A stretch of 64,000 bases of DNA from Selaginella moellendorffii (lineage: Eukaryota; Streptophyta; Lycopodiopsida; Selaginellales; Selaginellaceae): assembly GCF_000143415.4 (NCBI RefSeq), contig NW_003314354.1, positions 593,343-657,342 of the forward strand, written 5' to 3'. Each line of letters begins with the position of its first letter. Position 1 is the first letter of the stretch. The position numbers and the translations under genes were made by a program. Shown here in pieces: positions 13,134-25,456 of the stretch. The notes beneath the pieces were generated by a model. That model did no database searches, was not told the DNA's origin, and was given only the letters and a program-made list of their open reading frames with translations.

Positions 13134-15248
13134 TTAATAAATTCCGCTCAAAAGCTGCAACGCAGTGAAAGACCTTTTCATGAAAACATAAACATTAAAG
13201 TTACCTCCTTTGTCTTTTGACAACGGGCTTTGATACTATCAATTAGTTGTTGTGTCGTCAAGTTAGCCTGTAATCACATGTTGTGGTGAAAGACAAAAAT
13301 GTCAATGCAGCTTACTCGATGGCTGGGATGCACATCAGAGTGGTGACCTGAACAGATATTGATTGAGTATGTGATGTCTAATTCCACGTACAAATGCAGA
13401 TGAAGGCTTACGTAAGTTCATATTGCTTATGTCCCGGATAGGCTCGTCAACCTTTCTACCAGACCGCAACTCAAATTCTGCCAATAGAACAGGAGAGGGT
13501 GAATGAAAACCTTAAAAATAACATACGAAAACGTGGTGAATGCTTTTTGCAGAACTGTATATTTTTCTCCGGGCTCTGACGGGCCTGTAAAATAATATAA
13601 CTTCAGGCAGATACGATATGGGGCTTACCTTTGGAAAAAAGGATTTCTCAAGAAGTCTTATACGGCTCTCCAAAGTACAAAATCTTGCCTGTGATAGTAA
13701 ATGGAGTTAGTAACAGCAACTGAACTTTTCTATTACCTCTAATGTTTGAGTCGTCTTTGAAAGGCTTTCTTCCAGGGTGCTGAAGCGAGACCCCAGCTTC
13801 TCGGCTATTTCGCCCTGGTAGACGCTTGGTTGAGCACAAAGAAATGCTCGCGTTGATCAAACTTACTATTTTCAGCTTGATCTCGTCATAGCAGGAAGTA
13901 ATGGCTGCAACATTCTTTGAAACCACCGGGGCTGCTTCATCATCTTCCGACGTTGATGGAGAAATAGAACACTTTCTCGAAGTCATTTCTGAACTCAGGG
14001 ACTTATGGGTGTCCATCGTTCTTGGAAGAGATGCATCTGGACTTTTCCTTATTCCGCGATCGAGCTCTCTTGGAAGACTCGAGTCGATACCTCCAATCTA
14101 GCATTTTTAGACAAAGTAAATCCTTAATATACCTTAATATTTCGTTTACCTGTGTTGGTGATTTGACCTGAAAATCAGCTTCTGCTTGTTTTTCGTTATC
14201 AGGTATGTAACACGGGCTCGACCTGTCTTCCATCTGCACATGATGTAAATAGCTTCGCAGTTTAGACACCTAATTTGTTATTAACCTCGTCGTGGTCGGC
14301 CTGTATGCCTGGCTGCTCGAAAGTTAGGCGAGGTGTCGGAGAGAGCTGTCACATGCAGGAGATAGGGAGAAACTCTTGAGAGTGAAAACATACCTCGATG
14401 GCGAGCTTACACATTTTACTTATAGACGGCAATTTATTCTTGCATCTTGGAGATGAGGTGGTCTTGATTCTAAGAGACGGACTTTTGCGTTCCTGGAGCC
14501 AAAACGTGAATAGGACTGATAAAGTAAAGAAAAGAAAACAGAAACACCTCGTTGACCTCTTCATTTCTGGAGATCCTTTTATGCCTCGAGGACATGACAG
14601 ATTCTGACTAATACAAGAGAATAGTGACAATTGATAATGCATAAGATACCTTTTTAGTTACACCTGCCCGTCGGGACTCTTTTAACAACTCATTATGCTT
14701 CCTTTTGCAGCACTGCTCATATTCTATTCAAGATAAGCGTCACAAGGAGTTTAACAAACCTGGACGACATCATGGACAAATATCATCTTTCTTTCTGAGA
14801 AACCTTTCGAGAATATCTAGCAGTGAAGAGGTCAGGTGCGTCTTGATGTCCATGTCATTGTTACCTGTGCCAGCGTCAAGGAACATCTATATCCAAACTC
14901 AGTCCGGAGAAACTTCAAGATGCACTCTATGAATCTCTGTTAGCAAAAATTAGTAGTGTACTATCTCTAGCTTTTGCTTGGTCGCACCAGGTCACTTTTC
15001 GCGTATAATTCATAGCCATTCGTTGAGAGATACCTGAAAACATGCCTGGAATAACCTAACAGCGCGTGATGGAGTAGTGGAAGAACAGCCGATGGAAGTC
15101 CCATTCTCAGGCTGCAACAAAAGCATGAGACTCCAAATCATCTTGTAATATGACCGTACCCTTGGTTGTCGATTGCGTGTGGGTAGGAAACAGATCGGAG
15201 CTGCGCCTTCAGTCGCTCTAGGTTTCCTTCAACATCTCCTGTTGCCAT
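13134..15248 (-). CDS. CEP44: CEP44-like centriolar/centrosomal protein
   Basis: CEP44 is a luminal centriole protein needed for centriole-to-centrosome conversion in animals. In plants it would be expected only in lineages that build basal bodies for swimming sperm (inference). The ATG at 15,246-15,248 opens MATGDVEGNLERLKAQLRS; exon 1 ends at 15,160 and continues with LRMGLPSAVLPLLHHALLGY. The conserved CEP44 domain follows: ELYAKSDLRFIECILKFLR, FGYRCSLTLAQIFSKGFSE and KMIFVHDVVQ, then a CCKRKHNELLKE helix. A poorly conserved Ser/Lys-rich middle is followed by a coiled coil (EIAEKLGSRFSTLEESLSK, ARFCTLESRIRLLEKSFFPK). The last exons read LTTQQLIDSIKARCQKTKE, then LLSGIY and stop TAA at 13,134-13,136. 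It is split into a dozen or more short exons by introns of about 40-60 bp. Middle exon boundaries (14,000-14,650) are approximate. It is divergent with CAPE, with 202 bp between start codons. Confidence 0.85.
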
Positions 15249-15450
15249 GGCTGCCCTAGGCCTAGCTCTGTTTGCATTTGCAAAACATCACTGAATCAAG
15301 AGCTCAGGCAGCAAGGCTCAAGAAATGTGCCAAGGAACGAATATCCCGCCCATTATCCCCTCCTCACTCTAAGTCGTCCGGCTTGATATCCAACGGTCTT
15401 TAGAAAGGCGGGTCAGTTGGAATCTTTTCCGAAAGCAAAGACTCCTCTAT
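15249..15450. promoter_or_regulatory. Bidirectional promoter gap between CEP44 and CAPE
   Basis: The two proposed start codons are 202 bp apart on opposite strands. Any promoter elements and 5-prime UTRs of both genes must be packed here or lie inside the genes. I see no obvious TATA box. Co-regulation in sperm-forming cells is an inference from gene identity and spacing. Confidence 0.55.
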
Positions 15451-18400
15451 ATGGTAAGTGCCTCTCTTACGTCAAGAAGCATTCCCTCAGAGTAGTGTGG
15501 TAATGGCAGGAGCACAAGAGACCGTCGATTATAAGGATCTCCAAGCCAAGGCACAGTCTATTGATACAGGAAGAGGTTCTGGCTGCAAAAGTGGATGTGG
15601 TGGGGCGTCATGAACTAGAAGGCCTGTGGCAGGAGCTGGATTCCTGGTCTTTCGATATTTTCAAGGTTGCAACTGAGGACCTGCCGAAGGTCTGTCAATA
15701 CTGTCCCTTTGCGCCTCAAAAGATTTAACCTTGCGCAGATGGCAGAAAGAATATTTGTAAACCTGGGCCTGTTAACGACTTTACCTCTGGACGTCCAGAA
15801 ATTAAAAGCTTTCATTGAGTGTGTAGGTGTCGAATACTTTTTCTTGTTCTCGATTGGGCGCTCCTTCCCTTGTTCTCCTCTCTACACAGATGATGGCACA
15901 ATATCGCGCACATGTTCCATTTCACAACTTCCGGCATGCGTGCGATGTCCTACATGCTATGTAAGCGCCCAGAAGCTGTCGTACTAAAGTTTTTCTGGTT
16001 GATTACCAGGTATTTGTTTCTTAAATTAGGAGGAGCGGATGAGAAGTTTAACGAACTTGAAAAGCTTGCTCTTTGCATAAGTGCATTGTGTCACGATGTT
16101 GATCATCCAGGGCTTACAAACTCTTTTCTTGTTGCTTGTAATGATCCTCTTGCTATTCGATACAATGACTTATCTGTATTAGAAAATCATCATGCTTCGA
16201 TCACGGTGAAGGCACTGACGGTATAAAGCATTTTTTCTCGTAATAAAGATGTGATTTTTCTGTATAGGGGTACGAGTCCATGAACATTCTAGGAATATTT
16301 CCTGACTCAGAACAAAGACACATTCGTAAGCTTATTGTGTCTTGTATTCTTGCGACGGACATGGCTTACCATGGCGCTGTTGTTCAGAGCTTCAGTTTAA
16401 GAAGCAAGGAAGTAGGCTCATTCCATGCTTCTTCTCGTTATGAGTACCAGCCACCTCCACCGCCCAAAAAGGTCCCGTGCAAGGTTACAGGGATATTTGA
16501 AATGGAGGAGCAACAAGAAGAACCAGCATTGTTGTTTCCTCAAGTGACGAAAGAACACAGGAGCAGCGACGATGTTCTGCTTCTTATGAAAGTGATTATG
16601 AAATGTTCAGATATTAGCAACACTATCAGACCTTATCCACTCTCCAAGAAGTGGGCTGCTTTGCTGCTTCTAGAATGGTTTAGACAAGGGGACGTAGAAA
16701 GGAGGTTAGGAATGGAAATATCAAGAAATATGAACAGGAACGATCCAGACTCTTTACAGTAGGGACAACCTTTCTTGCGTATTTTGCCAATAAATGACGT
16801 TTGCAGCTTCTGACAGGTCGATGACACTTGGCTGCATTGACGCCTTTTCAATACCAATGTACGAAGCTGTAGCACGAGTATTACCAAAGCTGAAAAACAA
16901 TGTTTTACCAAATCTTGCTTCGAATCGGGAGTCCTGGATGTCTTTTTCAACAGCTGGACCGATAGAACAGGTTATACTTCTGTTGTGAATTATGCTATCA
17001 CATCCATTGCCATGCAGGAAGTGCAAGTTATACTTGGTTCCTTTTTTCCCATTGAAGGTGACGACGAGCAACAGAGGCAATCGACGTCGAAGTCAGGAGC
17101 TAGATCGTCACAGACAGGGCAATCAACGATGCCAGAGTCCGCTCAATCCTCCGAAGGCCACAGGGTTTCTGAGATTAAAAAGGCTAGCGTGACAACGCAC
17201 ACGAGTCCTGGGAATGAAAGGCCCCTGAGCCTCCTCTTTGGAGCTCCGCTGGGCAGAGACGTGAATACGTTAGCATCAGAATTGGCGTGGAACACTACTC
17301 TACGGGACTCTTCACTGAGAGTCAATTTAGTCCCATCCACAAGAAGGTCTCATTCTTCCGGAAGCATTGGATCGCTACAGCTAGGTCCTGGACAAACAGT
17401 GCCAAGTGAGAGAGGCTCTTCACTTGCTGGTACTATAAATGACGAAATGGACTACAGACATGAAACATCGTTATCTTTGGATCGTATTGACGTTGACAAA
17501 GGACCTGTGGGATTTTTCACAAGGCTTCGTGCGCGTGGCGTAGCCATCAGGGTCAGTCAAGTGCTGGACAGCAGGGTTTGGGCGCACTTTGTGGCCATTC
17601 CTGCTACACTGATTGCGCTCTTCTTAAATGATTTTAGCAGGGCATTTCTACCGAAGTCGTTAGACACGTTCGTGGATGTGGTTTACGTCATCTGTCTGTT
17701 CCTCTTCTTGCTTGACCTTGTTGCACTGTCAGTACTAAAGCCAGCCTATCTTTTCAGCTTCGCCTTTTGGTAGGTATGTGATTTCTCGTCATAGTTGGAC
17801 ATCGTTTATACTAACATGCCATTGTTAGTAAGGCTCGATCTTGTTGGAAGCCTTACTCTACTTCCATATATGTTTGATCTCATTAGGCAGAACCTCATTG
17901 TTGCTAGAGTCTGGAAAGCAGCAGAATCTCTAAGTCGCCTTGCAAAAAAGCTTCAAAACCGGAGCGCGAAGGTTCCAAGCGCTTTCCTGATTGCTCGGCT
18001 AGCAAAGGTATGCATAGATTGGCTGACACTAACAGACGTTTGTAATCCGTCTGTATAGGCTGTATTTTACCACTGCATTCGCCCTTTAGAGTCCAAGGCC
18101 AGAGACGATAAAGAGACGACCGAAGATTCTTCAAATCAGTTTATGTCTTCGAAGCCTAGTTATCTATGGTTGAGACTATCAGATTTGCAATCTCAGAGGC
18201 TTGTTCTTGGCATCCTCATCTTAGCCATAGCATTACCATATTTTTACCAGCTCCCTGATGACCTCGCTCCCACGCTGGCTCTCGCTGCACTTGACTCCAG
18301 TCCCCTGTACACACTGAGGTTTAACACCAGCCTTATAAATTTGAACCAGTTCAACAACCAGCATGACTACGCAATTATCTACTTGGGATGTAGAGATGGA

Positions 18401-20091
18401 TGTGCCCAAGGCTATTGCAGCGGGTACGAGTTTTCTGAAGGCGATCCTTTTATTCAAGTGGTTCCGCCCATTGAAGCAGGTCGTGATGCAAAGTCGGATG
18501 TGACATCTAAGTATCGAGATGAAGAACTTATCAAGGTTAAGAGTGACTCTAGACGCTGCGAGGCATTTTATTCGATTCGTAAACGAAGCCGGAAAAACCA
18601 CGTACTAAACGTAAGTACTGGTTTCTTGTTCGTATCCAGTAGCTTGAAACATTGGGTGGAGCAGATGGGGCTGACGTTGCTTATTTTGTGCATCTTGTCT
18701 GCTTTATCGTTCCTTTTAAGCTGGGATACCAACAATTTATTGGTTCAGGTGCGTCTTAAGCTCACTCCGATCTGTTATTCACAGGAGCATTTCAGCCCAT
18801 TGAAAGAATGGTAAACTTTATCAAGGAGCTTGCAGACAACCCAGGTGCATTCGTGGGGAAGTCTATTTCCCGAAAGTCCAGGGGAAAATCAGGAAAGGTC
18901 GTATGCTAATTAGAGGTTCCTGGCTAATAGATTTCAATGACAGGTCATGGAGACGAGAATGCTTGAGGGAGCCTTGGTGAAGATCGCAAGCCTGAGCAAA
19001 GTGGCTCTTGGGGATGCTGGAATGGACATTCTTTCCGTCAACCTTAAGGGAGCCGAATTTAATCGTGAGTTGGCCCTTTCTATACCTTGATCATTTGTCA
19101 TCCTTCTGTGCACAGCCATGGTTCCAGGTAAGAAGATACGTGCCTGTTTTGGCTTTTGTGACATCAGGAACTTCACTGACGCGACTGAGTGCCTGCAAGA
19201 AGATGTTATGATGTTTGTGAATAAAATAGCAGATGTAGTACATAGCAAGGCTATTATGCACAATGGGTTTCCAAACAAGAATGTGGGCGATGCCTTTCTA
19301 GTCGTATGGAAAAAGACCATGTCTGACGGTGCACAAAAGGTGGAATGTCCTCTTTCTGCTCTTTCCTGTCAGGAATGTATTTTCTGGTTTCCAGTCAAAA
19401 GGTTCTTCGTTTGCGGACAGGGCACTCATATCATTTCTGGATGTCATTCAAGCTTTAGAATTGTCTGAAGTATTGCACGAATATGCGATGCATCCGGCCA
19501 TCCAGCAGCGGATGCCAGGTACGTCTCATAATGGTCCTTCCTTGCAGTAAAGATAAGTGGAATCATTATTTTCACCTAGGATACACAATCAAGATGGGTT
19601 TTGGCCTTCATGTTGGGTGGGCCATCGAAGGAGCCATCGGCTCATCGCACAAAGTGGACCCGTCGTATTTGTCTCCCCATGTCAACATGGCATCTAGGCT
19701 GGAAGCGGCAACCAAGCAATATGGAGTAATGATCTTGATATCAGAAACAGTGATTGCAAACCTTACAAAGAGTAGCCTTCGCGATTGCTGCCGGAAGCTG
19801 GACAGGGTGACCGTCAAGGGCAGTGCGGATCCCTTGACTCTGTACACGTATGACTTGCCAATGTTTCAAAACGACCTTAAGGCCCTGTATGCGGATTACA
19901 AGAACATGTTTGAGGCAGCTGTGGACAGCTACATTGTTGGCAACTGGCACACTGCTCTGGAGAAGCTGAGAGAGTGTGTTAACCTGTGGCACTCGGACAG
20001 GCCGGCAAGACTGCTCACTTCATTCATGGGGTCACACAAGAACATGGTCCCGGCAAATTGGAAAGGCTACCGAGAGTTATTGGAGAAGTGA
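15451..20091 (+). CDS. CAPE: CAPE-type fusion of cyclic-nucleotide phosphodiesterase and class III adenylyl cyclase
   Basis: Known CAPE proteins of plants with motile sperm both make and degrade cAMP. Proposed exons: 15451-15453, 15510-15689, 15739-15822, 15890-15960, 16010-16220, 16268-16758, 16817-16970, 17018-17770, 17795-18007, 18059-18610, 18665-18748, 18796-18897, 18944-19064, 19116-19339, 19395-19518, 19580-20091 (about 1292 aa). The N-terminal PDE shows FHNFRHACDV, ALCHDVDHPGLTNSF, LENHHAS and KCSDISNTIRPYPLSKKW. A low-complexity linker leads to a membrane region of four or more helices around DVVYVICLFLFLLDLVAL and LDIVYTNMPLL, a Cys-rich probable lumenal loop (LGCRDGCAQGYCSG) and a last helix (GLTLLILCILSALSFLL). 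The cyclase has metal Asp residues in FGFCDIRNFTD and NKNVGDAFLVVW, and SPHVNMASRLEAATKQYG. The Lys before VGD fits an adenylyl rather than guanylyl cyclase. Oddity: 17,771-17,794 holds in-frame stops but is only 24 nt. Exon 1 is tiny and less certain. Confidence 0.87.
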
Positions 20092-20830
20092 AACATATTT
20101 TTGATTTTTAAAATTGTTAGGATAAAAACTAAACTATCCATTGCATATGGCACACTTGAGGCAGTTGGGGATTACAGTGTCAGGCACTACAGTTTATAGA
20201 GGTGTTGAAGATGAGTTTTGATGAGTCCCTTAAATAATATTATCATTCTTATCATCATCATCATCATACTCATATATTTAAATGAAATAGCTAGTATAAT
20301 AATGGCATATGCTAGAGACATTTATTTTGGGCATATGCCAAAATCTAATGCTTGAGATTAAACTAATTGGGATCCCTGCTCTTCTGGGGGAGATAGTACA
20401 CCAAAGCATAATAAATTACTTAAGTTACAATTTTTATAACATTCATAAACAAATTTGTGGGGACACTGAATGGCATTAGAGAGAATATATGTTAGATCTA
20501 AGAAATAATTAATAGTTCGTAGCAACAAACTATTATGGATCAAAGATGAAACATTAGTTATAAACACAATAATGGATTCATTCTTTAAAAGTAAGTTATA
20601 TGGTGAATATGAACCATTAAATTATAGCAAAGAATAATCATATATGGGAAAAAATAAGTTTCTGTTATTGGTTAGTTAGTTGTGCAACTTTGGTTGTGCA
20701 TGTATGTTGGACTTATATATAGTAAAGGGTACTTTGTGGCCAACATAGAAATAACATTTTATAATAAGAAATTGAGAAAACTATCAATGTCTTAATTTAC
20801 CATTCACTTGTAAGGTTGTCTTGAGCACAT

Positions 20831-20854
20831 ACACACACACACACACACACACAC
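20831..20854. repeat. (AC)12 microsatellite
   Basis: Twelve uninterrupted AC units. Confidence 0.97.
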
Positions 20855-22189
20855 TTTTTCTCCAACAATGGCAGAAAGAAATTTATAGATACTTGAGCTA
20901 GAACGTAATCAGTGTAAAAGTGGAATTCTCTCCCTACTTGAGTAGTTTAAATAAACAGTAAGCTTATTTTCATTAATAAAAAGAAAAAAGACATCAAAAA
21001 TACTTTTGAGAACCATGTGTTTCCTTTTGGATTAACCATTAGGTTACAGCTGTATGAAAAGCTTTTCTCTTAGAGCGCATGTTTGCAATGATTAAGCTAC
21101 ATCAAGAGCATTTAACTTCATGAATTTGGGGAATTGCTGTGTTAATCACAGATTTAATGCCTTTTATAAAAATTAATATTAGCATAGAAAAAGTTTTATT
21201 TAGGGTTTATCTTTATCCTCCAAACAGTCTCAAAGAAATTAAAATAAAAAGATCGAAGATCTTTTATTAAAGGTTGAGATTGACATCTTTTAGGAGTGCT
21301 TTGATTAATTGATAAATAAAAGCTTTATTTTTCTTAATAAATTTATAAGATTTAGAAATATTTACAAAGGATTGTTGTTGTTTTATGGCTATGACATTAT
21401 TTAGTATTATTACCATAGTAACTATTGAATTAGTTTTAATCCAGACCACTCACTCCTGTATATAAGCTAGGGTTTTTGGGCTAATCAAATACACTTCTAT
21501 ATTCCATGCACCCATACTGATGGAGATGAGAAGCAATTTTGGTTCTCTTTGAGAAGTGCTTAAATTTATGTGTTTGGTTTAGTTTTTGCATTGTTTCGAT
21601 CTCTCTTATTCTTGTAGCTTTTCCATTTCTTTCCATTTCCATTTCGGATAAACATTTTTAATCTAATATAATTTTTATCAAACTCATTGCTACTAAAAAT
21701 GTAATGTTATAATCTATAATTTTATGTTATTCTTTGAGCTAATACCTAATATTTTATTTTCTTTGAAATCTTCATATAACAGGGATATTATTAAGAAACA
21801 GATTTGATATTTATATATGTATGAGATAGCTTATACCATAATAGATACCATGTTATATATGAGACATGAATGCATAATTTTATTATAAAGCATACTACAG
21901 GTTTGTCTTAAAGCTTTACATGAGCTTTATCTTTTATTTCAATATTGTATTTTATCAATCCATACATAATCATAAAGAAAATACCCTGTTAGTTCAAATG
22001 GTAAATTAAGTATTTTAGAAAAAAATGTTAATGGTTTCAAAATAGAGTAAAATTATATATCACATTTGTAAGAAAAATACAACTGAGTTGGTAAATATAG
22101 AAAATTATTTTATTAAATATTTATATTAGATATTTTATTAAAAAAATATAAAACATGTGTAAAACCTTTCTAACCAGAATATAAGTTAC

Positions 22190-22760
22190 CAATAGATCAA
22201 GAGTATGTAACACTTTTTGTAACTTATAATATATAAGATAACTACTATGAAAGTTAAATGATGAAGCGATAAAATATTAGAGAAAGAAAACTTAGAATAA
22301 GAAGAAAGAAATTTTATAAAAATCAAATTTTAAAATATTAAAAAGACCGGTCTATATGAACTTCTTATGAAAACTGATTTAGGTTAAAAATTAGTAGAAC
22401 AACTCCAAAATTAAATATCTAGATTGTAGGCAATAAAGCTGAAAATTATAAACTATGGTTCATTAGGATTATAATTAGGTAATATCATGCTAGAAGTTAT
22501 GATATCAAAATCTCTAAGTTTGAAATTTTGAAAATTTTTCTACAAGATTGTCTCTTGCTGAAGAATTTTAAATCATATATAGCTAAAAATCTAGAAACAT
22601 TTAATTTAAATATAAAATAACTATTAGATTATTAAAAAATACTTACTATTCAGAAATTATCTAAAGGAGAACATTATTATTGAAAACTTTGATTATAAGA
22701 AATGTTAATAATTTTATTATAAACTTAGATCTAGCACATTACTATTTATGTAATATTTTT
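22190..22760 (+). repeat. Dispersed AT-rich repeat, copy 1
   Basis: This stretch is recognisably similar, in the same orientation, to 60,440-60,960. Shared landmarks include AACTTATAATATATAAGATAACTA/AACTCATAATATATAAGATAACTA at the start, ATTATAATTAGGT with ATATCATGCTAG, CTACAAGATTGTCTC and TATTCAGAAATTAT. Copies differ by many substitutions and small indels. No coding content. The element type is unknown. Confidence 0.75.
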
Positions 22761-24539
22761 TTATTTTTTTTCATGATAGTATATTTAAAATAATTTAGCA
22801 ACATCATCAAAATATAGTAAAATTTAAGGTTAGTTTTATTTAAATTTATTTTAAAATAATATGTATTGTTTTATTAATATTATCAATTGTGAATAAATTG
22901 TTGTTATTGATTTTTATCCTCTCTAATTCTTCATTCTCTAAATTAGATTGTTAATATTTTTATTATAAAGAACATTAAAATAAATAGATAAACTTATAAT
23001 TAACATATATAACATATATATTATAACCTATAAAAAATATTTCTTTAAATGAATTTTTTTAATAAACTTACAATTCACATATATATAGATTTAATTTATA
23101 TTAATTCTGAGTTTGATATGTTTTGAGGATTTTATAAGTTAGAATAATTTTCTTAAGTCTTCATAAGTAGGGTTTTCTGGCAAAATAATGTTATTTTTGA
23201 GATATTCTTAAGAATTGCATGTTTGGAATATATACATCACCAGAGATTTTTCTAAATAGCAAAAAACAAATTTACTTTTCGATATAAATAGTAATATTGT
23301 TTTCATAAGATTAGCAACCTTCCTTGTTCTTTCTTGCTTCAAATACCGAATCTATTATATGGTTTTTCTTTAACGTCCTTCTTTAGGCCAACTATCAATG
23401 TCTTTTTTTTTCAATATTCAAAATTCATTATTCTGTAATGGCTTACTACAAGGTCTCATCTTCTCTCATTTGCAATAATGTGTTAGCTTAGACTATTGAA
23501 ATAGGAGATTGTGACCCTAGGAGACCATTATTTTCATGAACATACGATATTAGTTTTTGTAGCAGTGGATTGTAACACATTTGTTAAGGACCATTTGATA
23601 ATAAGATTGAAATGGTGACCTTTGTGGCCTGAACTTATGTTTCTATGCTCCCTGCCACCACAAGCCATTCTAAGGAAGCTCCTGAATCTAGTGTCAGGCA
23701 ATGTAACTGATGTTAGATCTTTTCCTCTTGCAAGGATATGTGTCTGTCTAGGTATTCACAAAGGTGATGATTCCAATTCTATTCTTCTTCCACATTTTGT
23801 CTTGGGTGATTCATTTATCTGATTTCATTATTTGAGAGTGAAGTGGCAAGAGACTGACATCTTTATGAAATATCTAATTGTATCATTCCGACCTTGTAAG
23901 CATTGTTTTGTAGTCAAGCAAAGCCACAAAGCCTACAACAGGCAGTACAATGTACTACTATTTAACTATTTATTAGAGCAAGAAAATATCGTACTACACC
24001 TTATAGTTTCTCATTCCCTAGACATTCCTCAGATGCTGCTCGTAGAATTCCAGAAGTTGTAACTTGACTACCATAAAACATGAAAGAAGAAGTGAAAAAG
24101 TACCATTCATGTTTTAAAGGTTTTCTTCCATTATTGAAAGATATCCAGAAAAAGTTAACACTTCAGAGCCTCACATGCACCTCATAAATTTCCCTTAAAG
24201 AGATGATGTGCAGTTCTATGGTTCTTTAAGAATACCTGCCAGTTTGAATCTGTCTTGAACATGTCTTCGTTAGGTCCATTGGAGCAAAGGGTAAACATAA
24301 ATGCAGAGTTTTCATAAATAGCATTTCCTTCCAAAATACAGAAGCGACTGGGATGAATTAGAATAGTGGAGGCATGAGAATACAAAGGGTATCATCTTGT
24401 ATGAGGTACAATTCAGTAGAATACGTTTTTCTTTTTTAAATTACAGAAGTTTTGAAACTTTTACAGAATAGTCTGGATGTGGCCTAAAGAAGAAAGATTG
24501 TATGAAGGAAAGTTTGTATGGAATTGTAAATGTTTATCT

Positions 24540-25456
24540 TCACTTTCTTGAGCACATCAGGATTTTGCTTTAGGAAACCATCAGCCATCAAGTTGTGACC
24601 AGCATTTATGAACATGTTGAGCATGTCTATGATTTCAGTGCTTCCAGAGACTCTCCTTTGTCATCCAGCTCATCCATGAGCAATGAAAGAATGCTTGTTT
24701 CCTGTGGCTTTCTGGAAGCTCTTCTCTGGTTGATCAGGTCCTGGATAAGCTTGATGACCTTTCACCTGGCCTGAGAATGGGAAAACATCACAAAACTATG
24801 TAGGACAATACATATGGCTTTTACCTTCAGGGCTTTGTTGTAGGCAGTGTTGGGGAAGTTGATGGGGAAAGCCTGAATGCCTTGGTTGACAATGTAGTAC
24901 AAGGAGAAAATCTCATCCACAATGAGACTGGAGTCTTTCCTATATAAAATGTAGAAGGTACATGACCTGTCATATCAGAAAAAACCAGTATCAACAAAAG
25001 TAGCCATCACTTACCCTTCTCATCTCGGTAAGAAGAACAATCGTATGCTGCGTAGGCCACCTTGCAAGGCATGCTGTTGTAGGGCACATACTGCTTAAGA
25101 GCTTTGGGATTGTTCACAGTGACTCAGTAAGCTTTTGGAGCTTCAAGTAGATCTCTTCAGTTAATCTCGCAAACAGATTTCGTCCAATGAGCACAACAGC
25201 GCTCTTTGGCCATCCTGTCTCAAAGCTGTCTTTGGAGAGCACGATTTTGCATGCCTCTGGTGTGGCAACCAGGATGGTGGGCTGCTATAACAGAAACACC
25301 TTGTAAAACCCACTCGATTATACCTGAAACCAAGAAGTGACCCATGAAAGAGTATGGTAATCCAGACTTGAAGGCTCTGAGAAAAGCAACCATGTTGATA
25401 AAGACGGGCCATCCAAGCGGACCCAGTGGAAGTGGAGGCTGTCTCGGCTTGAGCAC
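24540..25456 (-). pseudogene. Cytochrome P450 relic, CYP88/CYP85-clan-like
   Basis: On the minus strand, separated pieces resemble one P450. The order is LPLGPLGWPVFINMVAFLR (membrane-proximal Pro/Gly region, near 25,430), then QPTILVATPEACKIVL and FETGWPKSAVVLIGRNLFA near 25,150-25,270. Then come NQGIQAFPINFPNTAYNKAL near 24,840-24,890, VIKLIQDLINQRRASRK and ETSILSLLMDELDDKGESL near 24,650-24,750, and an I-helix-like block containing INAGHNLMA in a shifted frame. Stops and frameshifts separate the pieces, and the heme-binding FxxGxRxCxG region was not found. The pattern resembles ent-kaurenoic-acid oxidase-type P450s, but subfamily assignment by eye is tentative. Non-functional. Confidence 0.8.

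Larger units (their letters stand above)
20092..24539. other. AT-rich intergenic desert
   Basis: Very AT-rich sequence with no coding region I can support; the few short ORFs show no family motif and no plausible exon chain. It contains an (ATC)n run near 20,250-20,275, an (AC)n microsatellite and one copy of a dispersed repeat (listed separately). Confidence 0.75.

Noticed and set aside
17770-17794. A 25-nt GT...AG intron in CAPE
   Set aside because: Removing it shifts the frame into a stop within about 35 nt, and it is too short for plant splicing; left as an open anomaly.
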